This document shows positions 47,105 to 57,000 of a stretch of DNA of 64,000 nucleotides, piece by piece. The stretch's first letter is position 1, and each line of letters starts with the position of its first letter. Below the pieces are notes generated by a model, which made no database searches, had not been told where the DNA came from, and saw only the letters and a program-made list of their open reading frames with translations. The stretch is from Beroe forskalii. Taxonomy: Eukaryota > Ctenophora > Nuda > Beroida > Beroidae. The position numbers and the translations under genes were made by a program. Where the stretch lies: assembly GCA_011033025.1 (NCBI GenBank), contig WFMF01000001.1, positions 611,755 through 675,754 on the forward strand, given 5' to 3'.

Positions 47105-49798
47105 ATGTGGGCCGTCATCTACATGGTTGCAGTTGTGGGGTTGTGTCAGCAGGCTACTCATGGGAGTCCTGTGGTAGGGGTGAGCAACTCCCCCGCACAG
47201 CCAACACTCAATCTGGTGAGTTGAAACCTCACATTTCACCTCATCAAATTTCCCCTCACCATCCTTTACCTCGCGGCACTTCACCTCACGGAACTTTCAT
47301 CGCTCAGTCCTGTTGGTTCATATTGCAGGACTCCATTTAACAATTAACATTGGCCAATGGCCGATTGGCAGCATTTATAAATTGAAATTTTTGTCACCAG
47401 CTACAGCTGAAGACGATAATCTCATTATCTTCAAAAGCTCCAGATTTCAAATGCTTTCGAATCACTCAACGTTTTCCACCTTTTCCCAAAGCTTCATGGC
47501 GACATACCCCCACAGAATGCCTCAAACACCCAAGTGACATGCCGGCAGACTGCCAAGCCGCTGACTAAGTCGGTGTTAAAGGGGTGGCAGACCTGTAACG
47601 ATGTCAGGCAGGAGGTAAGTGGGATTGCGATGGTCTGATATAAGACTGACATTTGTCAGATAGACTACTACCAGTTGTTTTTCAATTTGTAAAACTATCG
47701 CATATACAACTATCGCATAGATTGGATGGTCTCATGAGCACGATCGGTACGTTTCCAGGTTTGATATATTTGGAATTTTAAGTTTTTACATAATATCAAG
47801 TAATATCACATTGAGATATTGAAATGCGCCGAGCCGCGCAGTCGTACCGAACCTAGAAACACCCCAAATCTACCTGAAGTTCAGTGCTGTGAGACTGAGA
47901 CAGCTGAGATCATCAAACAGCTAATTGATGCGATGACTTGATAGTTAATACCGCTCAATACACGTGTTATTTTAAAGAATTTCCTAAAGGTTTAAATCCC
48001 TCAGCTGATGGTAAAGATGAAGACAACAGATTGCCCTCCAATCTGTTCTAACATCGAACCTGATCTGGTACGTTGACAAATGTGACACCAATTCCCATGA
48101 CAGTGACACCATATTACTCTGGCACCATTTTACTCTGACACCACATTACTCTGACACCACTTTACTCCGACACCACATTATTCTGACACCACACACCTCT
48201 GACACCACATTGCTCTAACACCACACTACTCTGCCACCATTTACTCTGACACCATTTCACTCTGACACCACATTACTCTGACACCACATTATACTCTGAC
48301 ACCACATTACTCTGACACCAAATTACTCTGACACCACATTACTTTGACACCACACTACTCTGCCACCATTTACTCTGACACCACATTACTCTGACACCAC
48401 ATTACTCTGACACCACATTACTCTGACACCACACTACTCTGACACCACCCTTCAGCCACTTCCTGAGATTGGTGTCAAGTTGGGTAACATTGTCAACAAG
48501 CTCCGGTGTCTCTACAACCTTCAGCTGCAAGCCCAGGGGAACATGCAGACCAGTGACATGTACATGAGCCCATCTGATATGAACGACATCACTCTTCATA
48601 TGACTGAAATTGTGAGTGATTTGAAAATTGCAGTAGGTACGGAAGTCAAAAGACAGAGAAAATAATGAAAATTTAAAAAGGACAATTTTTTACCCGATAA
48701 AAAGTGTATACCTGAAAGCTTTCTTTCTCATTTTTTTCACATACATTTCCCATACATCTCCAAAATTTTCCGATTTCAACTTCTGTTCGGCATTTTCATT
48801 ATATTTTTACATGATTCCCATTTCGAAACATTTTTGGGCTTCTCCCTATAGTGTTCATATATCCGTACTTTATAAATGTGTCAAAGTTAACGGGTTTAAC
48901 TTTACATGTTATCGTTTTCGCTATATACATAAACGGAATATAATAAACTCGGAATATAATAAACTCGGAATATAATAAACTCGGAATATAATAAACTCGG
49001 AATATAATAAACTCGGAATGTAATAAACTCGGAATATAATAAACTCGGAATATAATAAACTCGGAATATAATAAACTCGGAATATAATAAACTCGGAATA
49101 TAATTTCAGATGACTAAGTCGTACATCTGCGCGCCTGTTGTTTGGGTTCCTGCACAGCAGTGTGGCAACCTCCTCAAGGGAACCGTGGTAAGCACGTGAC
49201 ATTCACATTTCACAATATAGCAATATTAAGGAGTATTTGATTAGGGATCGGTCAAGCACGTGACATTCACAATGTTTAGGAGTATTTGATTAGGGATCGG
49301 TCAAGCACGTGACATTCACAATGTTTAGGGGTATTTGATTAGGGATCGGTCAAGCACGTGACAATCACAATATTTAGGGGTATTTGATTAGGGATCGGTC
49401 AAGCAGGTGACATTCACAATATTTGAAGGAGTATTTGATTCGGTCAAATATTAAGTAATCAATTTTTGGCCATTTCTAACCCCCCTCCCGTTCGTAATCA
49501 AGATTACGAAACAAATGTAAGTTTGCGGCTTGTGCCTCTTTTATGCGCGCAGCTTAAGTTCGCGCGGCGTGCCGACATCTCTCAACGCCGCGCGAACATA
49601 AGCCGCGCACAGTTCGAACTGGTGAACTGCAATATAACCGGATATCCCTGAAGCTAACCATGAACACCCCCGCAGGATTCCGTGACGATTAAAAACAGAG
49701 ATAAAGTCTACACCATCGGGTACCAAGTAACTTCGGAGCTGCAAACATACCTGGAGAAGATGTACATGCAGGACAGTAAGACGAAACAGGACGCTTAA
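47105..49798 (+). CDS. Secreted cysteine-containing protein, six coding exons
   Basis: Coding exons: 47105-47215, 47516-47614, 48005-48067, 48456-48611, 49110-49187 and 49676-49798. Every exon is a whole number of codons, all five introns are phase 0 and all have GT-AG ends, giving 209 residues. Residues 1-20 are a signal peptide (MWAVIYMVAVVGLCQQATHG). The mature part has seven cysteines (in VTCRQ, WQTCND, TDCPPICSN, KLRCLY, YICAP and QQCGN) and a possible N-glycan site NAS at the start of exon 2. The exon-4 segment is likely helical. The protein is probably exported; no family is recognised. Introns 3, 4 and 5 are largely minisatellite, and the stop codon lies inside a 13-bp repeat. A short frame at about 47895-47950 ending in TGA could be an alternative exon. 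Confidence 0.75.
48083..48450. repeat. 16-bp minisatellite filling intron 3
   Basis: About 22 copies of ACTCTGACACCACATT. The array stops at the CCTTCAG acceptor of the next exon. The TGACACCA core also occurs in the 39-bp array at 18.2 kb. Confidence 0.95.
48935..49104. repeat. 16-bp minisatellite in intron 4
   Basis: About ten copies of GGAATATAATAAACTC. The last unit grades into the splice acceptor TATAATTTCAG. Confidence 0.95.
49188..49450. repeat. 50-bp minisatellite at the start of intron 5
   Basis: About five copies of a unit with AAGCACGTGACATTCACAAT and GTATTTGATTAGGGATCGGT. The first unit overlaps the splice donor (GTG|GTAAGCACGTGAC). Most units keep the CACGTG E-box. Confidence 0.95.
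49520..49630. repeat. GC-rich hairpin element, family B copy 3
   Basis: Arms GCGCAGCTTAAGTTCGCGCG and the complementary CGCGCGAACATAAGCCGCGC, with GTTCGAAC at the right end. It lies in intron 5 of the secreted-protein gene. Confidence 0.85.
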
Positions 49799-50050
49799 AC
49801 AGGACGCTTAAACAGGACGCTTAAACAGGACGCTTAAACAGGACGCAGGGGGCTAAAGAGGACGCTTAGACAGGGGGCTAAAGAGGACACTTTAACAGGA
49901 TACAAACACTAACAGGACTAAACACTAACAGCACGCTTAAAGAGGATACTAAACCGGACGCTTAACCTAGAAATATACAGGATTAAACAGGATGACATGC
50001 ATAACTGCATTAAACAGGAAGTAAACAGTGAATTGAACAGGGATTAACAG
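49783..50050. repeat. 13-bp repeat starting at a stop codon
   Basis: Five clean copies of AAACAGGACGCTT, then decayed copies. The first copy encodes the last codons and the TAA of the secreted protein. Confidence 0.9.
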
Positions 50051-50340
50051 AAGTAGGGTAAACAGGGATTTACAACTCCAAACACACTTATAAGGGGTAT
50101 ATGTTAGAGGAACTAAGGGACTTGGCAGTTCACTAGTCAGTAGTCACTAACCTTCTTAGGGGCGCTAAGGGACTTGGCAGTTCACTAGTCACTAACCTTC
50201 TAAGTTTTTTTAAAAAAACCCTAAGAGTTGTGAACCCTGTATTACTTACTTTTGTTGGTCCACTGGATCATTTGACGGGCTGTGTATCTGGTGACACATC
50301 ATAGAACCCTCTGACGTTTTAATCGTTTCTACAATATATA

Positions 50341-50473
50341 GACACTTGCCTGATCGGGTCCATATTGGTTTAGACCCTCGCCCTAGGCCTTCGGGCTGCG
50401 GGTCTGAACCGGATACATCCCTCGGGCTACGCCCTCGGGAAGTATCCCAAAATTGACCGGATAGGCATGTGTC
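50341..50473. mobile_element. MITE-like inverted-repeat element, family D
   Basis: Ends GACACTTGCCTGATCGGGTC and, inverted, GACACATGCCTATCCGGTCA. TA flanks both sides (50339-50340 and 50474-50475). The interior holds CCCTCGGGCTACGCCCTCGG, itself a small hairpin. Confidence 0.75.
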
Positions 50474-50560
50474 TATGTACTTTTTAGAAATGTGAGACGT
50501 GTGAGGGGACACTTTTAAGCGTTTGTCAGCCTTCTTCTGAAGAGTTATGTCCTCGGCGTA

Positions 50561-50674
50561 TTAGTTTACCCACAGGTCCGTTTGACATTGGCCAATCAGC
50601 GCGCAGGTTGACTGCAATCTCGTTCGCTGATTGGTGAATGTCCTGACGATGTCGCGATTCTATGGGTATGCTAA
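50561..50674. mobile_element. MITE-like inverted-repeat element, family C, complete copy
   Basis: Ends TTAGTTTACCCACAG and, inverted, TTAGCATACCCATAG, with TA on both sides (50559-50560 and 50675-50676), as for Tc1/mariner-type target duplications. The inner arms have CATTGGCCAATCAGCG against CGCTGATTGGTGAATG. Confidence 0.8.
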
Positions 50675-50924
50675 TATGCTGCCGAGTTTTATCTTCTAAT
50701 TCTGTACCCGTGGTGTGGATGTAATCTGTCTGATTTCCAAGCATTTATGAAAATCTTGTTTTATTGACTTCATTTGCTGTTGAGGGAACTATAACTGTGG
50801 GTGGGGATCAGGGGTTTCGGTTTTTATGAATTGTATCCCAGCAAATTTATATTTTATGCAGGTTCATACCAGTACATCCAGTCTCCACACTGAGTACATT
50901 GGAACGTTATCAGAACCTTAAGTT

Positions 50925-51045
50925 CTTATCGGTACCTAAAAAGCCGAAATCGGTACCTAAAAAGCTGAAATCGGTACCTTAAAAGCTCAAATAGGTACCT
51001 AAAAAGCTAAAGTCGGTACCCTTAAAGCTTAAATCGGTTCCTTTA
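50925..51045. repeat. 21-bp tandem repeat
   Basis: Five copies of CGGTACCTAAAAAGCTGAAA plus one base. Confidence 0.85.
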
Positions 51046-51059
51046 AAAAAGATATTTCT

Positions 51060-52280
51060 CATGCTCTCCACTCTCTCTCTATCTATCCCTGTATAACAAA
51101 ACATGATAAATTATATAGTACAATCACGCATACAGAATATACACTGCGTACACCCATATATTCTCCATTTAAACCGTGGCTAAACAATGCAAGTTGGGCA
51201 GAGAGCAGGGAGGCAGGGGGAAGACATTTCAATTGTTATGCTTAATTCATCCCCTGCGCGAGAGAGAGGTGATTCTATATATTATACGCCAACTCTATGT
51301 GGGGGAGAGAGTGGATTACAAAGACTGAGAGAGTGATGATGACGTCATTATCAGGGTTTAGAATGGTAAGTTGGTGACGAAGTGCTGGTTATATTCTGCA
51401 GCTCATACGTTGGTGATCTGATGCCTCGAGCCTCCGATCGATGCTAAATTAGCTCCCTTCTTTGGAGGAGGAGTATAGTTCGTGTGATGCTCTTATCCTT
51501 GATGCGCTTCTCAATGGAGCGTACGACATTTGACCTCACGGCTTACATATCCTTGTCCTGAACCTTGAGTCACAGTATCACGTTCGTACAAAATATAGCA
51601 GTTGCGTGGAAATTTCATAAGGCGTTCTCAGAACTTGCAGAATGTTTTGCCATAGTTCAATCATATAGGATGAATAAAGTGGATCTCATTCCTTAAATCT
51701 GCATTTGATATTACCTATAATAATCAACCGATAACGTTTTGCAGTGGTACGATGAAATTCAATGAAACAAGATAATTTTAAATTCTTATATTTCTATTTT
51801 TCTTAAATTAAATTGAACCCAATCTGACACCAATCTGACACCAAGAAGTCAGAGATCGAATCAGGCATGATGATTGTGCGATTGCTTTTATTGCATTCAT
51901 AGGATATCCCGTGTCCTCAGTACACTAAGCAGCACCAATTAACTAATTAACTGATAATTTCACCAAATGCCATGGACTTATTGAACTGTGGTCGACAGTT
52001 ATCTTAACTAAATCCAACGCGGGTTTTATATTCCTTAATTCTACTTCGTCCACCACTACCTCACAATGATTCAAGGAAAGCATGATGCCACTTTCAGGGC
52101 TTAAAATAGTGAACTATTTAAGTCGCCCTGTGTACATTTTTCGTCCAATAACTTCCCCAGTTGGCCGGGTCTTTCAGGCAAGCATGACTATAATTATATG
52201 ATGTAGTAAAAGTTCATGTAATAACTTAATTGTTTATCATCTTGTACTTGGGTACGTGGGCTTGTTCAAGTGGCCTATTG
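51060..52280. other. Intergenic stretch
   Basis: Contains a 43-bp module at 51340 and a decayed relative near 52086-52128. No exon seen. Confidence 0.4.
51340..51382 (+). repeat. 43-bp dual-TGACGTCA module
   Basis: Boxes TGACGTCA and TGACGAAG, spacer TTATCAGGGTTTAGAATGG. Confidence 0.9.
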
Positions 52281-52289
52281 TAGGTTGTA

Positions 52290-52760
52290 GTTACAACAAA
52301 TTGTACATTATTTCTTATCATTTGTACATGATATTATTATCCGTTGTTTCAGATTCAGTTTGTAGTTACAACGAATTGTACATCATTTCTTATCAGTTGG
52401 ACAAGATCTTATCCGTTGTTTCAGATTCAGTTTGTATTTACAACGAATTGTACATCATTTCTTATCAATAGTACACGATATTATCCGTTGATGTTTCAGA
52501 TTAAGTTTGGAATTAGTTACAACGAATTGTACATCATTTCTTATCAGTTGTACATGATATTATCCCTTGTTTCAGATTCAGTTTGAAATTAGTTACAACG
52601 AATTGTACAATATTTGTTATCAGTTGTACAAGATCTTATCTGTTGTTGTTTCAGATTCAGTTTGGAATTAGTAACAACGAATTGTACTTATCAGTTTTAC
52701 ATGATATTATTATCATGATATTATTATCATTTTACATGATATTATTATCCGCTGTTGATT
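52290..52760. repeat. Minisatellite, unit about 70 bp
   Basis: About six copies with TTGTACATCATTTCTTATCA, GATATTATCCGTTGTTTCAG and TTAGTTACAACGAA. The last copies are truncated. Confidence 0.85.
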
Positions 52761-52779
52761 CAGATTCAAGGGTACTTGC

Positions 52780-54060
52780 TGCATAATTTGCTAAAATGTA
52801 AGTACATACTTACATACACTCATGATCATGTGTATACATGTACATTGTATACATGAAGAACCTCACGTGGTCTTGAACTATGGACTTACATTACTTTAAC
52901 TATCTACACAGTTTACAGTGTACACGCACAAAAACACCTCGCATCATCCCTATTGACGATCCTACTCATGACAGCTAGACAGAATGGGGCCTAGACATTC
53001 TGGGTCCTCCTATCATAAGGCTAAGTCATCCCCGCTCCACATTGAACCCTGACAAAGACATCACTTGCATCAGTAGCCGCGACCTAATACATTCCACAGC
53101 ATAGAGAGGCGGTGCTATGATGACGTCAATACCATAGCTTAACGTAGTGCGTTGATGACGTATATTGAAGAGCCTATATGTGTCTACAATGGTACACGCT
53201 GAGCTCATATTGCTAGCACTGACAAATGGTTTTACACAGTATCACACGCGTTTTATTGCGAAGTTATTAATCACAAGTATAATACTCAGTGTAGGTGTAT
53301 GAGATCGTGATATTATGATCGGTGCTTTGTACGATGCTTTGTTCGATGCTTTGTTCGATATTTTTATTATCTTTTGTTCCAAGCATCTACATTTGCTTGC
53401 AGCTATGCTATATTTTCGTTTAAATTTAGGCAAGTTTTCGTTGAGTCAACGTTCGTTTTGACTTTATGTAGAACCTGCTGTGATATTACTGACAGGGTTA
53501 TCTGCCAGCTGTTATTGAGCTTTTGTTGCTGGTAGATCGTTTTCTCTACCAGATATGTCACAGCTGACGACGATAATCACCAGATTTTCGAAAGCTTCTG
53601 ATTAAAATCCTCTCGTATCAGTTATTTCGTTTAAACTTCAATCCCTTGAGATATCACAGACCTTTTCTGTCACATAATGATCAAGTCTATCTTATATTCA
53701 GTGTCAAATATGGATTGATGATGAGAAAGGAGTGGCAGTCTATGAAATGATATTCGCCGGTATATACTGACTACAGAGTACAATAAGATATGACAGTGCG
53801 ATGCTTTTCTTTGGCCGAGATAGACCTTTCTTTGTTTTCTTATTGATGTGAAATCTAGGTTTATATCTTGAAGAGTGAAGACAGCAAATCAAGATATAAA
53901 TACCACAAAAAAGAAAGGATAAAATCGTCAAAGAGGGGATCATATCGTGCAATACATTTGACGATTTATCTAGATATTATTTGCCGGACTAATGAGTACG
54001 CTGAGTTCCCAATCTGCATAATTTCAGTCATTAAAGGAACGTGAGCTCAGGATACCTTGT
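52780..54060. other. Upstream region of the GPCR gene
   Basis: Holds a 43-bp module at 53121. Just before the ATG, CATCATATAAACTGG at 54062-54076 is a possible TATA-like signal. No other gene seen. Confidence 0.35.
53121..53163 (+). repeat. 43-bp dual-TGACGTCA module
   Basis: Boxes TGACGTCA and TGACGTAT, preceded by AGAGGCGGTGC. Confidence 0.85.
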
Positions 54061-54081
54061 CCATCATATAAACTGGCATTC

Positions 54082-57000
54082 ATGATGGATAACACTTGGT
54101 ATAACATCGCAATTATTTGTCTTTTCCTCGTTTTCGGGTCCATCCTCAACTTGTTGGTCCTCATTATAATTCTTAGTTCGAGGAGCTTGCAGACTATTCA
54201 CAACAAGTTTATATGTCATGTTGCAGCTGTGTCCTTCATTGGTGAGTATACCTTACGAGATATGTTTATGAGGAAAATCTTGGAGATTTTACGAAAAAAT
54301 CGCTTTATTTCCGCACCCCCTATAATTTCAATATGATATTTTCTTTCACTGAACTATTCATTTTACTGATATCGTTGATATAATCTTTTTCTGCCTAACA
54401 TCATTTGCTAAAATTCGGCATATTTCTATTCACATATTTCTAGTTTTTGTTCTAGTTCTTATTCTAGTTTTGTTCTGAACAGGAACGTCTACATTGCACA
54501 GCATTTCCTTGGTGGATCTGACAGACTCTGTCTTCATCTCTGAGGATTACCTTTGTCAAACCAACCAGTTTCTAGGACAGCTCTGTCTTTCAACTACCAC
54601 CCTACTCCTGCTCCTATTTGGCTTTTACAGGTGACTATTTCACTGCTATTTGCCTTTTAAAGGTGACTATTTGACTGCTATTAGGCTTTTATAGCCTACA
54701 GGTAATTTACAGGTTGAACATTTCATATTGAGATATTCTGGTGTTGCTATTTCAGAACACAAGGAAATATAGTTTACCCTCTCTAACCATGTCTCTCAGG
54801 TTGATGTCCACCATTCGGCCCCTCACAATACTGGTTCACGTGCGAGTTAAGACGATTAACTTGATCCTGGTGGTGCCCTGGATGTGTGCTGTGCTGCTTA
54901 CAGTTCTAGTCAATTTCATGGGGGACCAGGGAGACTGTGTGCTGAATGATTGGTCTGATGGTGCAAGTTAGTGCGATATAATCAGTACAATACGATGTAT
55001 TGAATCAGAGATATCAGTGATACTAAGTTTTGTTTCTATGTCTTGATTCAAGATTGAATCAATAATTGATTCATTTAAATTGGCGAGACATTTGTTGGAT
55101 CAAAACTGTATTGGATCAAATCAATTTCAATGACTGTTCAACAGACACTCTAATATTCAATTTGTCAAATTTTCAGGCTTGAATTTCATCATATACTTCT
55201 GTCTGATGGCTGTTGTGCCAGTTGCATGTCACATGGGTTTCTTCATTACTATTCTCGTCAAGAAAATGAAGAATAAAAAGAAAACCCTCGAGGTAAATGT
55301 CCATTGTTTGGATTTAATAAATGTAAAATTTTAATACATCAGTTTGGGAAACAATCACAAACAGATATTGACAGTAAAATTAAAAACAGTGACTTGGCCA
55401 TAACTGAGACTTTTTACAGATCCAGCAGTACCACAAATCTCACTGGAGGAGCAACGGCAGTATGCAGACCCCAGGGAGCAACATGGTCATTAACAACCCT
55501 AACACTGACCCTGAAAACCAAACCAGGTAGATCAACTAGAAATATGTGAAATGTTTTGATCAGGGGCTTTCGAAAATCATTATCTTCGTCACTGTTGTTT
55601 ATGTCATGTTCATTAAACCAATGATTCATTTAACCCGTGATTCAAGAAGCCATTGATTCATTAAACCAGTGATTCATTCAACCAGTGAATCATTTAGCCA
55701 GTGATTCATTTAACCAGTGATTCATTTAACCCGTGGTTTTCTACTTCCAGTGCTGCTAGGAGGTGGAGGGCCCAATCCAACCTAACCTTACCGGACTGCG
55801 ATGAACGTGAACCTCAAGCAGACATGACCTGCGCCTCGTATGAGAACTACGATGGATTAAATTCAGGTGAATCATAGAAAATTGTGATAAGGGATCGTTC
55901 ACATATTACGTAATCACCTAGGGGGAGGGAGGCGGTTTCTGAATGATTAAGTTACATTTTGTTGTAACAAATACAACTATTGTAAACATGATTACGAGGG
56001 GGAGGGGGGTTAAAATCGGCCAAAAATTGATTACGTAATATGTGAACGATCCCTAAGGAGGACCGATTTGGGGAAGAGTAAGTTGAAGGAACGTATATTT
56101 TAGCGTTCTTTCTCTAATGATAATAATAATAATAATAATAATAAAATTTTTCCATCCGGAAACTCTAATATCAAAAATCGTTATCCCTAGACCCATTTAC
56201 TTTCAACACTGTACAATGAAGTAATTATTTCATTAACATTCATTATTGACGATGAGCACTAATCAGGAATTAATGTTGAGGATCAATAGTGGCAAGTGAT
56301 TGAGTAGTAGCTTATTGAGCATTAATGATATTGATTTTACGGCGCTTTGCAACATCTGGATTAGCCACTAAGAAATCAATAAAATCCCACGATTTTCATC
56401 ATTAAGTCTTTTGAATATCTCTTCAGATAATTCCCAATAGTTGCCCGGTTGGTCGTGATTTTTCTCCCTATACGCTGCCAGCCTAGCCTTGAATGTATTC
56501 ACTGTGTCAGCACTTTTCACTTCACCTGGAATCTTATTCCAATACGCAAGGACTCTGTTCGGCAAAAAATCACCATCTAAATGTCCATTCCTGTTGGTAT
56601 ATTTCAGTTTCATACCGCTCCGTGATACATTGTAGAGTTGTTTACCATAAGACACAATGTCGCGAGGTGATGTTATTTTGAATGTTTCAATTAGATCACC
56701 TCTCATTCTCCTTTCAAGTAGAGTGGTCAACTTCAATTCATCTAATCGGTCACGATATGGTAATATACCGACATTGTCTATCATTCTTGTGAACTGCCGT
56801 TGAACTGATTCCAGCTTTAATATCGTATTCCAGTTCCCATGTCTTGCTTTTGGTGACCAAACCTGAACGCAATACTCGAGATGTGGTCTTATTAGTGTTT
56901 TATAAACATTCATCATCACCGGTATGGAGCGAGATATGACATTCCTTGAAACCCAACCCACCGTTTGCTTTGCTTTTTTGATATTTGCATCTATGCAACC

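Noticed and set aside
49188-49450. 50-bp repeats as a CRISPR-like array
   Set aside because: There are no unique spacers between repeats; it is a simple tandem array in an animal intron.
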